NCBI GenBank assembly: GCA_002710685.1 | Contig: PALD01000045.1 | Coordinates: forward strand, 62,001 to 126,000 | Origin: Cytophagaceae bacterium | Lineage (GTDB): Bacteria; Bacteroidota; Bacteroidia; Flavobacteriales; Flavobacteriaceae | DNA length: 64,000 bases | Direction of reading: 5' to 3' | Shown here: positions 8,251 to 16,942 of the stretch, piece after piece | How the letters are laid out: each line of letters starts with the position of its first letter | Position numbering within the stretch: position 1 is the stretch's first letter | Notes under the pieces: model-generated | What the model saw: the letters and a program-made list of their open reading frames with translations, nothing else | Databases searched by the model: none | What the model was told of the DNA's origin: nothing | Position numbers and translations under genes: made by a program

Positions 8251-9672
8251 TCACAACAAACTAAATTCAAGGGCGGGATGGCCACGCTCGCCGCCCTCGC
8301 TCACTAATGCAGTAAACCTTACCTTGTATATATTGCCGTCAGGGTCTTGAACTATGTAATAAACCCCTTCTTTGATTGATGGTAATGAACTGGGGCCGCC
8401 GCCATTGCGCCATGCGCTTCCTATGGCCCGCTGGTCAATAGTAAAGGAACCTGAATCCACATTGCTCGCAGCAAAATCTGCAAAGGCAATGGTAGAACCA
8501 TCCACTTCATAAGCTACCACGCCGTCTAGATTATTTATTGCGATAAAATCTGCATAGGCATAAGAGCCAAAACCTGGAATTTCATTGGTAAATGTGGTGA
8601 ATACCATATCCCATTTACCTGTTGCAGGTGCAACATCTATTAGTGCGTCTGTACTAAAGGAGAAGTAATTAAATGTGGCGTCATCTGTTTTTGCGATGGT
8701 GATTTCATCATGTGTGGTGGCATCAAGCGCGGCATATTGTACAATATAATCATCGGTGCCTTTCAAGATCCTTACTTTCATCCAGCCCCGGGAATCACCG
8801 TTGAGGGCTACCGCGCCTTGGTCTGCAGTTGCGGTTCCTACTTTATACCCCAGATTTAACAGATAAACCTTGTTGTCTTCTGCTGTTGTTGAAATTTCGG
8901 CTATAGCCGTGCCGTCAACAGTTCCCGTTACATCATCTATGTAGGCCGTATTTGCAGCATCAAAGGTACCCACGGCAACCTGAGCTTTCAGGGCTTCTAC
9001 ATCTGCCTCTTGTACGGCATCAATATCAGTCGCGTCCAGCTGGGCAGCGGCCATAAAAATTGAGCCATTAAGCTTAACGCGAAATTCACTCCCATTGTAA
9101 AATGCCAAATCCCAAGAATCCCGTTGTACTGCCGTTTCCGTTAGTGAACTTAAGTCCAGATAGACTTGGTTAGGTTCGTTAGGGCCGCCCACTTCTGGGG
9201 AGAATGTTCCCGCAGCAGCTGCGGTTGCGGTAAAACTCACCACGATATCCGTGTTTCCATTGGCAAATGCATCAGCTAGCGTGATGCTGTCTATACTAAA
9301 GGTGACACTTTTTGTGGTCCCTTCTAGCGCATCCTGGAGTTTGTTGAATGTAAATGAAACACCCGTTGCCCCAGCTTCAAAATCAAGTGTGATTGTACCG
9401 CTTTCGCCGGAAGGCAATGTGATAAAATCTGCATCATCGCCATATAGGGCATTCTCAGTGGTATAGGTAAGGGTCAACGTACCGCTTTGTGGTGCGGCGG
9501 TTGAAAAAACAAGGTTGACTTCCTTGCTGGCGTCTGTTGTTTCAAAACTCAGGTTAGGGTTCTCAAAGGCCACGACCACACTCTCAGCGGTGGCGGTGTC
9601 ATCATTGTTGCTGCAGCTCGCAAATAGCACGGCGAGGGCAGTAAATAAATAGTACATTATGGATTTTCTCAT
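8251..9672 (-). CDS. HmuY-like haem-binding lipoprotein
   Basis: This 473-residue lipoprotein has signal M-R-K-S-I..., lipobox F-A-S-C at about residues 17-20 and the usual S-N-N-D-D linker. Residues about 30-150 form an Ig-like domain. From about 150 there are two HmuY-type stretches with W-D-L-A-F-Y-N-G-S-E-F-R-V-K-L-N-G and later K-W-D-M-V-F-T-T-F-T-N, ending with Y-Y-I-V-Q-D-P-D-G-N-I-Y-K-V-R-F. HmuY proteins capture haem at the cell surface and pass it to a TonB receptor. The receptor gene is 9 bases upstream in the same operon, which supports the call. Direct haem ligands cannot be assigned. Confidence 0.8.
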   Translation of the reverse strand: MRKSIMYYLFTALAVLFASCSNNDDTATAESVVVAFENPNLSFETTDASKEVNLVFSTAAPQSGTLTLTYTTENALYGDDADFITLPSGESGTITLDFEAGATGVSFTFNKLQDALEGTTKSVTFSIDSITLADAFANGNTDIVVSFTATAAAAGTFSPEVGGPNEPNQVYLDLSSLTETAVQRDSWDLAFYNGSEFRVKLNGSIFMAAAQLDATDIDAVQEADVEALKAQVAVGTFDAANTAYIDDVTGTVDGTAIAEISTTAEDNKVYLLNLGYKVGTATADQGAVALNGDSRGWMKVRILKGTDDYIVQYAALDATTHDEITIAKTDDATFNYFSFSTDALIDVAPATGKWDMVFTTFTNEIPGFGSYAYADFIAINNLDGVVAYEVDGSTIAFADFAASNVDSGSFTIDQRAIGSAWRNGGGPSSLPSIKEGVYYIVQDPDGNIYKVRFTALVSEGGERGHPALEFSLL

Positions 9673-9681
9673 GGTGAATAG

Positions 9682-11796
9682 TTAAATATTAAGGTTGTAT
9701 AGAATTTTTAAAAAGTAACTGCGGCCATAGCCTATGAGCAGGCCGTTGTTTGCCGTGGAGTGCACTCCGCCCGTGAGGGTTTGATTTGCAATGCGGGTAA
9801 GGTTAAACAGGTTGCGGGCACCCAGTGTAAGTTGCAGGCTTTCGCCAAAAAAGCTCTTTTTTAACGATGCGTCCATCCAGCTGTAGCCTTCCTGCTCCGC
9901 ACGTATAAATTGGGTATCTTCTCCCGTGGTGTCTAGCAGAAATTGATATTGTGGTCCGTTGTATTTATAATATAGGGAGGTGGTCAAGTTCCATTTTGGG
10001 ATGTTATAGGAGATGTTTCCATTGGCCTGTAGGGCGTAGAGGTAGTCATCATTGTAATCTCCATCGCTGTGTAATACTTTGCTCTGGCCCGCGTAGGCAA
10101 GACCCATATCTAGTTTAAGACGTTTGTATGCAATGCTATTGGTAAGTGATGCTCCATGTGTGCGGTAGATATCTATATTGTTGTATTGATACGCCAGCGG
10201 ACTTTGATTGACCACGGTAAGTTCTATACGGTCCTGAACGTCCAGGTACCATGCGGAAAATTTTGGCGCAAGCCGTATCCCAGTTTTATTGAGATGAAAG
10301 CTCTTTTTTAAATGCAGGAATGTTGAGAACCCACGCTCTGGATTTAAAACCGCATTGCCCTGAACATCATGATTAATGTCTACAAAATAAGTGAAGAGCT
10401 CATCATAATTGGGATTTCGGGGGGAGCTTCCCACCACGGCCCGCAATTGATAGTTTTTATTAAAATCATATTTTGCACTAAGCGAGTAGGCTAGCTGGGT
10501 ATCAAATTGTGAAGAAAACATAGTCCGCAGTCCTGGTTGTAAAGAGAATCTTGAGGTTAGGGGTAGTTCCATGGTTGTAAAAACATCATAGCTCTCAAGA
10601 CGTCGCTCAATATTTTCACCATCAAAATCTCCTGCAATGGCCGACGAAAAACCATTGATGTTACTGAGTTCATAGCCTAGTTGCAGGTTATATTTTTGAG
10701 AGTCAAGAAATCCCGTAAACGTCCCGCGGGAATACACCCCTTTTCTAGATTGATATTCACCGGTCTCAACATCTGTTTTTTCACCGGTGTAGATGCGGTA
10801 GTTGTAACGCTCTATATCACGGGATTGCTGCTGGTGAGATAAAGAAATGTCATAGTCTATTTGGGTTAAAAATTTCCCGTTTAGGTTGAGGTGATGAAAC
10901 ATCCTGTCTGAATAAAAAATCTCGTCAGATGCGGTGGGGCGGCTGGTTTGAGTAGAAGAGTTGTAGTTTTCACGTACTAGAGAATCATACCGGGAAACTT
11001 GCTCATCAAAATATTCAAACCTGTAGAATACATTAAGATTCTTGCCGGTATACTTAAGCAGAGCCTTGCCTGTGTATTGCTGTTTTGGCAACCACTCAAA
11101 TCCCCTTAAACCATCATTAAATGGGTGGTCTTTACCCTGACGCTCATTTGCATACCCTGTAAAGTCGTTGCGGGTGAAGCTAGCGTCTGCATACCAATGC
11201 TCGTTTATATCATGTGCAATCTTTATGGATTGTATGTGGCGTCCTTGGTCAAAGAAACCATACTCAGTGCCTAGGGTTTCTTCTTGGATATAGGGTTTTA
11301 TTTCCCAGTCGTACCGCGATGATTTTTTGGTGATGATATTGATGATTCCCGTAACCGCATTGCTACCATATTGCACGCCCATGCTACCTTCCACAATTTC
11401 AATTTGTTCAATATCATCCAGGTTGATCTGGGTAAGGTCTGTGTTGTTGCCCAGGCCTTCATCATTGATCAACGGAATATTATCTACCAGGATTTTAAAA
11501 TATTGACCATCTAACCCAAAGAGCTGCACACTGCTCTTGCCTGTTGAAGGATTGGGTTGTATGGTAATGTTAAGGCTTTGATTGAGAACATCGGCGAGGG
11601 TATTTGCGGCAAGGTTATCCATGGTTTCCCGCTTGATCACCTTGACCTCAAAGACTGATTTGTCCACATGCTGTTTATTGATCTGTCCAGTAATGACCAC
11701 ATCGTCCAGTTCATTCACTTGCGTGGAATCTATAGCGTTGTCCTGAGCGTGGACGCAATAGCACGTAAAGAGTAGCAGGGGAAGTAGTAGTTTCAC
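9682..11796 (-). CDS. TonB-dependent receptor, probably haem/iron (HmuR-like)
   Basis: This 704-residue outer-membrane receptor has a signal peptide ending C-V-H-A-Q, then E-L-D-D-V-V-I-T-G-Q as a likely TonB box, a plug domain to about residue 150 (V-E-G-S-M-G-V-Q-Y-G-S-N-A-V-T-G-I-I-N-I-I-T-K) and a beta barrel ending in the hydrophobic L-K-I-L-Y-N-L-N-I. The start codon is GTG. It is cotranscribed with the HmuY-like lipoprotein and divergent from the DUF6607/FMN-binding operon. A 6-3-6 dyad lies just before its start. The substrate is inferred from the HmuY partner. Confidence 0.88.
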   Translation of the reverse strand: MKLLLPLLLFTCYCVHAQDNAIDSTQVNELDDVVITGQINKQHVDKSVFEVKVIKRETMDNLAANTLADVLNQSLNITIQPNPSTGKSSVQLFGLDGQYFKILVDNIPLINDEGLGNNTDLTQINLDDIEQIEIVEGSMGVQYGSNAVTGIINIITKKSSRYDWEIKPYIQEETLGTEYGFFDQGRHIQSIKIAHDINEHWYADASFTRNDFTGYANERQGKDHPFNDGLRGFEWLPKQQYTGKALLKYTGKNLNVFYRFEYFDEQVSRYDSLVRENYNSSTQTSRPTASDEIFYSDRMFHHLNLNGKFLTQIDYDISLSHQQQSRDIERYNYRIYTGEKTDVETGEYQSRKGVYSRGTFTGFLDSQKYNLQLGYELSNINGFSSAIAGDFDGENIERRLESYDVFTTMELPLTSRFSLQPGLRTMFSSQFDTQLAYSLSAKYDFNKNYQLRAVVGSSPRNPNYDELFTYFVDINHDVQGNAVLNPERGFSTFLHLKKSFHLNKTGIRLAPKFSAWYLDVQDRIELTVVNQSPLAYQYNNIDIYRTHGASLTNSIAYKRLKLDMGLAYAGQSKVLHSDGDYNDDYLYALQANGNISYNIPKWNLTTSLYYKYNGPQYQFLLDTTGEDTQFIRAEQEGYSWMDASLKKSFFGESLQLTLGARNLFNLTRIANQTLTGGVHSTANNGLLIGYGRSYFLKILYNLNI

Positions 11797-11799
11797 AAT

Positions 11800-11814
11800 T
11801 TAGAATCGTTCTAA
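11800..11814. promoter_or_regulatory. Operator-like inverted repeat 1 in the haem-locus divergent promoter
   Basis: TTAGAA-tcg-TTCTAA is a perfect 6-3-6 dyad lying between the receptor's -7 box (11825-11832) and its start codon, where a bound repressor would block transcription. It shares the core TTTAGAwT with site 2 (11841-11859). An iron- or haem-responsive regulator is the natural guess from the genes; the protein is unknown. Confidence 0.5.
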
Positions 11815-11824
11815 TTAGCCGTTG

Positions 11825-11832
11825 CAAACATA
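11825..11832 (-). promoter_or_regulatory. Candidate -7 element of the TonB receptor operon
   Basis: On the minus strand this reads TATGTTTG, matching TAnnTTTG. A TTG (CAA at 11849-11851 on the plus strand) lies 16 bases further upstream, one base short of the usual spacing. Confidence 0.5.
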
Positions 11833-11840
11833 TAATATTA

Positions 11841-11859
11841 TTTTAATTCAATCTAAATA
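11841..11859. promoter_or_regulatory. Operator-like site 2 in the haem-locus divergent promoter
   Basis: On the minus strand this is TATTTAGATTGAATTAAAA, an imperfect dyad sharing the TTTAGAwT core with site 1. It covers the region just upstream of the plus-strand -7 box at 11868-11875, so it could control the DUF6607 operon. Confidence 0.35.
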
Positions 11860-11867
11860 AGTTTTAT

Positions 11868-11875
11868 TATTTTTG
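11868..11875 (+). promoter_or_regulatory. Candidate -7 element of the DUF6607 operon
   Basis: TATTTTTG matches TAnnTTTG and ends 22 bases before the DUF6607 start codon. No TTG is found at the -33 distance, which would fit an activated or weak promoter. Confidence 0.45.
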
Positions 11876-11897
11876 TCCGGAATTAAAACTTAAACTA

Positions 11898-12779
11898 ATG
11901 AAACACCTTTTTACTACAGTGGTAATGTGCTGCTCTTTAGTGGCTTTCGCGCAAAGCGAAAAACAAAAGGATATCCAGAGCATCAAGGATATGTGTGGAT
12001 GTTATGAAGTAACCTTTAAGTACACCGAGACTTTCTCTCCCGAAATTGATTATGAAAAGCACCTGGATTATACAGCGGCTGGCCTAGAATGGGCGGGGCT
12101 AGTGGAAGATGGCGATAATAAAATTTCCATTCAACACATACTTGTGGTACAGGATACCATGATCATCAAGCACTGGCGCCAGGACTGGACGTATGAAGAT
12201 AATAGCGTGTTTTATTATGACAAGAACAATTCCTGGAACTTTAAGAAAGATACGGTTGATGTAGCTGGTACCTGGACACAAAAGGTGTTTCAGGTAGATG
12301 ACAGTCCACGATACAGCGGTATCGCCACGTGGATTCACAAAGACGGCCGTGATTACTGGGAGAACTATACTGACTCGCCCTTGCCGCGCCGGGAATACAG
12401 TAAGCGTGATGATTATAATGTCATGCGTCGAGGTAATCATGTAGAGATCACCCCGGGCGGCTGGGTGCATGAGCAGGACAATGATAAAATAATACGAGAT
12501 GAAGATGGAGACCAGCTGCTGGCCCAGGAAAAAGGATACAATGTCTATACTAAAGTCCCGGATGAACGCTGCCAGGCAGCCGCCACCTGGTGGAAGGAAA
12601 ATGAAGGTAAGTGGGCAGAGGTACGTGATGTGTGGACAGATGTCTATAACCGCGAAGGTAAACTTACCCTTAAGAAAGCGGTGGATGAGCAGCCCCTGTT
12701 CATGCATCTTTTTCCCATGGAAACCACAGCGGGAAAAGAAGCTTACAGCAAAATCATACATGAATTTATAGAGGAGTAA
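11898..12779 (+). CDS. DUF6607 family exported protein
   Basis: This 293-residue protein has a signal peptide (cleavage near A-F-A-Q at 17-20), then the family pattern I-Q-S-I-K-D-M-C-G-C-Y-E-V-T-F-K-Y-T-E-T-F, many Trp and acidic residues, and W-T-D-V-Y near the end. DUF6607 members have no proven function and recur beside TonB/HmuY haem genes. It is expected in the periplasm. It is the first gene of a three-gene operon with the FMN-binding protein starting 1 base after its stop. A palindrome-like copy at 11943-11961 overlaps the signal-peptide cleavage region. Confidence 0.85.
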   Translation: MKHLFTTVVMCCSLVAFAQSEKQKDIQSIKDMCGCYEVTFKYTETFSPEIDYEKHLDYTAAGLEWAGLVEDGDNKISIQHILVVQDTMIIKHWRQDWTYEDNSVFYYDKNNSWNFKKDTVDVAGTWTQKVFQVDDSPRYSGIATWIHKDGRDYWENYTDSPLPRREYSKRDDYNVMRRGNHVEITPGGWVHEQDNDKIIRDEDGDQLLAQEKGYNVYTKVPDERCQAAATWWKENEGKWAEVRDVWTDVYNREGKLTLKKAVDEQPLFMHLFPMETTAGKEAYSKIIHEFIEE

Positions 12780-12780
12780 G

Positions 12781-13347
12781 ATGCTAAGTTCACTCTTAAA
12801 ATCAAGTGGGACATTCATTAAAATACTGGTGATGTTTGTCCTGCTTGTTTCCTTTAGCCCAGGGAGCACGGCAGTAATTCCTGACAAAATCAAGGATAAA
12901 ATAGACCGTGCGGTGACAGAGACCTATGCGGTGGCAGATTTTGAACTGCAGCACATAACCGTGCCGGCGACCGTGGCAGCTTCAACACCGGTTACATCAA
13001 GTGGGGAGAATTTTTTTTCGCTTAAAGCGAAAGAAAAGACCATAGGATATCTTTACCTGGGTGAAGCGCCCAGCAAGAAGAATATCTTTGATTATATTGT
13101 ACTCTTTGAACCAGACTGGAGCGTGAAAAAGGCAAAAATTCTCATCTATCGTGAGGATTATGGCCGGCAGGTGGGTTCACAGCGCTGGTTAAAACAATTT
13201 ATAGGGCTTACGCCTAAGGATGACATCACCTATGGTGAGCAGGTTGATGCCATTGCAGGAGCCACGATTTCGGCAAAGTCAATGACCACCGCCGTTGCCA
13301 AGGTTTTAAAGACCGTGGGCCTACTTAAAGAAAAGGGAGTGTTGTGA
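12781..13347 (+). CDS. Exported FMN-binding domain protein
   Basis: This 188-residue protein has an N-terminal membrane or signal helix (residues about 10-30), then an FMN-binding domain with Y-L-Y-L-G-E-A-P-S, I-L-I-Y-R-E-D-Y-G and D-A-I-A-G-A-T-I-S. In this family the Thr of the G-A-T motif can carry FMN attached covalently by the ApbE flavin transferase. Such proteins move electrons outside the cytoplasm. Its stop overlaps the next gene's GTG start (GTGA). In the haem locus it may supply electrons to reduce ferric iron or open haem, which is inference. Its own copy of the palindrome encodes F-S-L-K-A-K. Confidence 0.85.
   Translation: MLSSLLKSSGTFIKILVMFVLLVSFSPGSTAVIPDKIKDKIDRAVTETYAVADFELQHITVPATVAASTPVTSSGENFFSLKAKEKTIGYLYLGEAPSKKNIFDYIVLFEPDWSVKKAKILIYREDYGRQVGSQRWLKQFIGLTPKDDITYGEQVDAIAGATISAKSMTTAVAKVLKTVGLLKEKGVL
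13016..13032. repeat. Interspersed palindrome, TTTCGC form, inside a gene
   Basis: TTTCGCTTAAAGCGAAA, a perfect 8-1-8 dyad, in frame in the FMN-binding protein gene, where it encodes S-L-K-A-K. Confidence 0.8.
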
Positions 13348-13838
13348 TTGACCTACATGGAAGTTTACATAGGCTTGCGCCAAATTTAAAATGGTTTATC
13401 GCCATTTTTCTAGTGGTTCTCAGTGTGGGTTATGGCACCGGGCTCACCTTTGTGAATGAAACCTCGGGGATGAGCACAAAGGGAATTGAAGAAAACTATG
13501 TGGGCAATGAAGATGATGAGGATGCCCAGGAGATGAAGTTTGAAAAAAGCGAGCGCGAGATGTTGAATATCATCCACACTCACATCTTGAGTATGTCCCT
13601 TATTTTCTTGGTTTTGGGCTTTTTGGTTTCCCTGACCAGCTTGCCGCGATGGCTCAAGAAGTTCTTGATGATAGAGCCCTTGCTATCGGTGCTGTGTACC
13701 TTTGGCGGTATCTACCTGCTCTGGAAAGGTGTATCCTGGTTTACCTATGTCGTCATGCTATCTGGGATGCTGATGACGCTATCATTTGTTTTGTCAGTTA
13801 TATTGGTATCATGGCAATTGACGCTAAAGAAGGATTGA
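13344..13838 (+). CDS. Small four-helix membrane protein of the haem/FMN operon
   Basis: This 164-residue protein belongs to no family I can name. Helix 1 is at about 17-36, then there is an acidic 45-residue loop (N-E-D-D-E-D-A), helix 2 at about 75-97 beginning with I-I-H-T-H, and helices 3 and 4 at about 108-130 and 133-158. The start is a GTG overlapping the upstream stop by 4 bases, so it is translationally coupled. Paired His at the start of helix 2 could bind haem b and connect the membrane quinone pool to the FMN protein; that is a guess from context. Confidence 0.75.
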   Translation: MIDLHGSLHRLAPNLKWFIAIFLVVLSVGYGTGLTFVNETSGMSTKGIEENYVGNEDDEDAQEMKFEKSEREMLNIIHTHILSMSLIFLVLGFLVSLTSLPRWLKKFLMIEPLLSVLCTFGGIYLLWKGVSWFTYVVMLSGMLMTLSFVLSVILVSWQLTLKKD

Positions 13839-13885
13839 TAATTTATTAATAACGTCAGGACAACTCACGGTTCAATTATTCATCG

Positions 13886-13893
13886 TATATTTG
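13886..13893 (+). promoter_or_regulatory. Candidate -7 element of guaB
   Basis: TATATTTG matches TAnnTTTG exactly and ends 23 bases before the guaB start. No TTG lies at the -33 position. Confidence 0.55.
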
Positions 13894-13916
13894 CACGCAA
13901 TTAAATCTTAATTGCG

Positions 13917-15389
13917 ATGACGGCCCACGAATCAAAAATACTAGGAGAAGGTCTCACTTACGACGACGTACTGCTGGTGCCAAACTACTCTGAAGTTCTT
14001 CCCCGGGAAGTAAGTATCAAATCAAAATTTTCACGCAACATCACCCTGAACGTTCCCATCGTATCAGCTGCGATGGACACCGTGACAGAATCACGCATGG
14101 CGATTGCCATTGCGCAGGAAGGCGGTATAGGTGTTTTGCACAAAAACATGACCATTGACCAGCAAGCGCTCAAGGTGCGTCGTGTAAAGCGAGCAGAGAG
14201 TGGTATGATACTGGACCCGGTGACACTCACGCTAGATGCAACGGTAAAAGACGCCAAGCGTAGCATGGCAGAGCACAGCATAGGAGGTATCCCCATTGTG
14301 GATGCTGCCGGTAAGCTCATGGGTATTGTTACAAACCGCGATTTAAGGTTTGAAAAAAATGATGCTAGGCCCATAATAGAGGTCATGACCAGTGAAAACC
14401 TGGTGACTACCTCAGAGGGAACTTCACTAAAGGATGCTGAGGTCATTTTACAAGATTATAAGATTGAAAAACTACCTGTTGTCACAAAAGAGAATGAACT
14501 CATAGGTCTCATCACCTTCAGGGACATTACAAAACTTACCCAGAAGCCTATTGCAAACAAAGATCAATATGGTCGCCTGCGGGTTGCTGCGGCAGTAGGT
14601 GTTACCGGTGATGCGGTTGACCGTGTTGCAGCCCTTGTTGAAGCGGGTGTCGATGCAGTTGTTATTGATACTGCCCATGGACATACTAGGGGGGTTGTTT
14701 CCGTGCTTATAGAAGTCAAGAAAAAATTTCCTGTAATAGACGTTGTGGTGGGTAACATAGCTACTCCAGAAGCCGCAAAATACTTGGTTGATGCCGGTGC
14801 AGATGCGGTTAAGGTGGGTATTGGCCCGGGTTCCATCTGTACGACCCGTGTGGTTGCAGGTGTTGGTTTCCCACAATTTAGCGCAGTGCTTGAAGTGGCC
14901 GCAGCGGTCAAGGGCACAGGTGTTCCCGTGATTGCAGATGGTGGTATTCGCTATACCGGTGATATCCCCAAGGCAATTGCTGCTGGTGCCGACTGTGTGA
15001 TGCTGGGCTCTTTACTGGCAGGGACTAAAGAATCCCCGGGCGAGACCATTATCTATGAAGGTCGTAAATACAAGACCTATCGTGGCATGGGCTCTGTCGA
15101 GGCGATGAAACAGGGTTCTAAGGACCGTTATTTTCAGGATGTGGAAGATGATATCAAGAAGCTGGTGCCCGAGGGTATCGTGGGGCGTGTGCCCTATAAA
15201 GGTGAGCTTTATGAAAGCGTTCATCAATTTATAGGTGGGCTGCGTGCCGGTATGGGATATTGCGGGGCTAAGGACATCGAGACCCTTAAAACAAACGGTA
15301 GGTTTGTGAAGATTACCTCTAGCGGGATTCACGAGAGTCACCCTCATGATGTGACAATCACCAAAGAAGCCCCTAACTATAGTAGGTAG
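13917..15389 (+). CDS. guaB: Inosine-5'-monophosphate dehydrogenase
   Basis: This 490-residue enzyme makes XMP from IMP with NAD, the first committed step to GMP. The layout is standard: barrel start [10 protein letters not shown], two CBS domains at about 95-200, catalytic loop [11 protein letters not shown] with the nucleophile Cys, D-G-G-I-R, and flap [10 protein letters not shown]. Length is normal. It is monocistronic, with a -7 box upstream and a hairpin terminator downstream. guaA, the next enzyme, is 14 kb away. Confidence 0.97.
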   Translation: MTAHESKILGEGLTYDDVLLVPNYSEVLPREVSIKSKFSRNITLNVPIVSAAMDTVTESRMAIAIAQEGGIGVLHKNMTIDQQALKVRRVKRAESGMILDPVTLTLDATVKDAKRSMAEHSIGGIPIVDAAGKLMGIVTNRDLRFEKNDARPIIEVMTSENLVTTSEGTSLKDAEVILQDYKIEKLPVVTKENELIGLITFRDITKLTQKPIANKDQYGRLRVAAAVGVTGDAVDRVAALVEAGVDAVVIDTAHGHTRGVVSVLIEVKKKFPVIDVVVGNIATPEAAKYLVDAGADAVKVGIGPGSICTTRVVAGVGFPQFSAVLEVAAAVKGTGVPVIADGGIRYTGDIPKAIAAGADCVMLGSLLAGTKESPGETIIYEGRKYKTYRGMGSVEAMKQGSKDRYFQDVEDDIKKLVPEGIVGRVPYKGELYESVHQFIGGLRAGMGYCGAKDIETLKTNGRFVKITSSGIHESHPHDVTITKEAPNYSR

Positions 15390-15396
15390 GTTTATA

Positions 15397-15410
15397 TGGC
15401 TTAAAGCCAA
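15397..15410. repeat. Interspersed palindrome, GGC form, after guaB
   Basis: TGGCTTAAAGCCA, an odd-centred perfect dyad starting 7 bases after the guaB stop codon. Confidence 0.7.
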
Positions 15411-15432
15411 AGAAAAAATAAAGAACAATAAA

Positions 15433-15462
15433 AAGGGTCGCATCTGCGACCCTTGTTTTTTT
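15433..15462. terminator. Terminator between guaB and ompH
   Basis: AAGGGTCGCA pairs with TGCGACCCTT around a two-base centre (TC). A T-run follows on the plus strand, and an A-run precedes it, so it can serve both convergent genes. Confidence 0.88.
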
Positions 15463-15477
15463 ATGTAAAGTGAACCT

Positions 15478-16068
15478 CTATTGTTGGTTCATTTGTTGTT
15501 GTTGCTGCTGCATCAATTTTTGTCTTTCTTCCTGCATCTTCCTGATGTCTTCTTCAGTAAGCAGTGTGATTTTCAACTTGTCTGCAACGGCCTGTGTGAT
15601 ATCATTTTTAGGGTCAGAGTAAGCAAGGCCACTATCACTCATGGTAAATATTTGAGAGTATCCCTGTGCTTTTGCTATTCCATCAATCGCTTCGCCTACT
15701 TTGGTATACAGGGGTTGCATAAGCTCGTTTCTCTTCAGGCCCACCATTTGTTGTGAGTTTTGTTGAAACTGCTGAATCCTTCCCTGTATGGTGCGTATTG
15801 CATTACCTTTTTCTTCCAGTGTTTTTTCGGGGGTTGTTGCGATACTGTCCAGTTTTTGAAAGTTGGCAACTTCTTTTCTATATTCTGTAACAAGTTCTGC
15901 ATATTGCTTGTCCAGCCCTTCTCCATAAGATTGTAGGCTTGATTGTACGGTGTCCATTGCCGGCATGCTTGCCACGATAAGTTCACTGTTTACAGTTCCT
16001 ATTTTACTTTGTGCAAATCCTGCTGCAGCTACAAATAATACGGTGAATGCTGCTAATACGTTTTTCAT
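15478..16068 (-). CDS. OmpH/Skp family periplasmic chaperone
   Basis: This 196-residue protein has signal peptide M-K-N-V-L-A-A-F-T-V-L-F-V-A-A-A-G-F-A-Q, then the Skp core S-K-I-G-T-V-N-S-E-L-I-V, a long coiled coil at about 45-115 and a beta return with Y-S-Q-I-F-T-M-S-D-S-G-L-A-Y-S. It ends in a Q-rich tail (E-E-R-Q-K-L-M-Q-Q-Q...). Skp trimers hold unfolded outer-membrane proteins. It is monocistronic, with a consensus promoter upstream, and is not next to bamA. Confidence 0.9.
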   Translation of the reverse strand: MKNVLAAFTVLFVAAAGFAQSKIGTVNSELIVASMPAMDTVQSSLQSYGEGLDKQYAELVTEYRKEVANFQKLDSIATTPEKTLEEKGNAIRTIQGRIQQFQQNSQQMVGLKRNELMQPLYTKVGEAIDGIAKAQGYSQIFTMSDSGLAYSDPKNDITQAVADKLKITLLTEEDIRKMQEERQKLMQQQQQQMNQQ

Positions 16069-16148
16069 AATTTTGCTTTTTAATTGTGAATGGTTCTAAC
16101 CATTGCTGCTTTTAAAATTTTCGTTATTAGGGTTCTCAAAAAACTTGG

Positions 16149-16177
16149 CAAAGATATAAAAGCCTGCTTAGCTTCAA
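16149..16177 (-). promoter_or_regulatory. Promoter of the OmpH/Skp gene
   Basis: On the minus strand, TTG (16177-16175) is followed after 18 bases by TATCTTTG (16156-16149), matching the Bacteroidota consensus. The predicted leader is about 77 bases. Confidence 0.7.
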
Positions 16178-16203
16178 AGGTTTTTTATATAATTTAAACT
16201 TAA

Positions 16204-16452
16204 TCAGCTTATTGGATTATAAATCGTGCCCCGGTTGGGCTTCAGGGCATCCCTTACGCTGACCATGTTTTCCTCATTTACAACCATATAGGCCATGTGG
16301 TGCATTCCCGGTACTATGGCCTCATGCCCTATGGGCAAATCTGGCAGGCCGGCGGTCTTTGCATAATCCGTGAGGTGTTTTGCATGATGTATCGCGATGT
16401 GCTGGGCCGTGGGGCCCCTAAAATCCCAAATAAGTTTTATACGTTTTGCCAT
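16204..16452 (-). CDS. Small His-rich hypothetical protein
   Basis: This 82-residue cytosolic protein is of unrecognised family. It contains H-I-A-I-H-H-A-K-H near residue 18 and G-H-E-A-I-V-P-G-M-H-H-M-A near 43, giving eight His in about 36 residues, and a basic start K-R-I-K-L-I-W-D-F-R-G. The length, Met start and codon use look like a real conserved protein. It is followed downstream by ompH on the same strand and preceded by the SRPBCC gene, 37 bases upstream. Metal or haem binding through the His is possible but unproven. Confidence 0.7.
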   Translation of the reverse strand: MAKRIKLIWDFRGPTAQHIAIHHAKHLTDYAKTAGLPDLPIGHEAIVPGMHHMAYMVVNEENMVSVRDALKPNRGTIYNPIS

Positions 16453-16489
16453 GTGGTAAAGGTAAATTCAATTAACATGCCAAAAATAA

Positions 16490-16942
16490 TTATCCCGCCA
16501 CACTTTCTCCCTTTTCGGCGAAAGCTTTAAAGTCATTCATATATTTAAGGGATTGTTTTTTAAATGCACTGGGCATGAGCAGGCCCAGGAGCTTCATGCC
16601 CCAGCCCTCAAATTTAAAAATGGACCTTGATACCCACTTGGTCTTATTGTCTCCCATTTTTGAGAAAAAGTTTTCTTGCAGGTTATGGACACCCTTCATT
16701 TCATAGGTGGCATGAAACTCATGGGGCAGGTCACGCTTCAAGATGGTTTCAACCAGGGTAATCTTACGCTTGCCGTTTTCATAGCGCAACTGCATCTTCG
16801 CGCCTTCTTCACCAGGTGTGCCGCTCAATACCTTGTAGCTCTTGAGCCCTTTTTGCCAGTGTTTCAGATTTTCAAGGCTGTCCATTTTTGCAATGGTCTC
16901 CTCCAGTGGTAGGTCTATGGTTATGGATGTCTCGTACTTCAT
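16490..16942 (-). CDS. SRPBCC (START-like) family protein
   Basis: This 150-residue protein has the START/Bet v1-like pattern: Y-E-T-S-I-T-I-D-L-P-L-E-E-T at the first strand, L-K-H-W-Q-K-G-L near residue 30, and the long final helix S-L-K-Y-M-N-D-F-K-A-F-A-E. These folds bind hydrophobic ligands. The start was placed at 16942 (M-K-Y-E-T-S), where the fold begins, although the frame stays open 104 codons further upstream over the divergent ppiC control region. Its last codons contain a copy of the interspersed palindrome. Confidence 0.8.
   Translation of the reverse strand: MKYETSITIDLPLEETIAKMDSLENLKHWQKGLKSYKVLSGTPGEEGAKMQLRYENGKRKITLVETILKRDLPHEFHATYEMKGVHNLQENFFSKMGDNKTKWVSRSIFKFEGWGMKLLGLLMPSAFKKQSLKYMNDFKAFAEKGESVAG

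Noticed and set aside
12099-12893. 264-codon open frame on the minus strand
   Set aside because: It lies wholly antisense to DUF6607 and the start of the FMN-binding gene, has a hydrophobic, atypical composition with no domain, and the plus-strand genes are clearly real.
15481-15540. Short tandem CAA-type repeat as a microsatellite
   Set aside because: It is the codon run for the Q-rich tail of the OmpH/Skp protein; length is modest and in frame.
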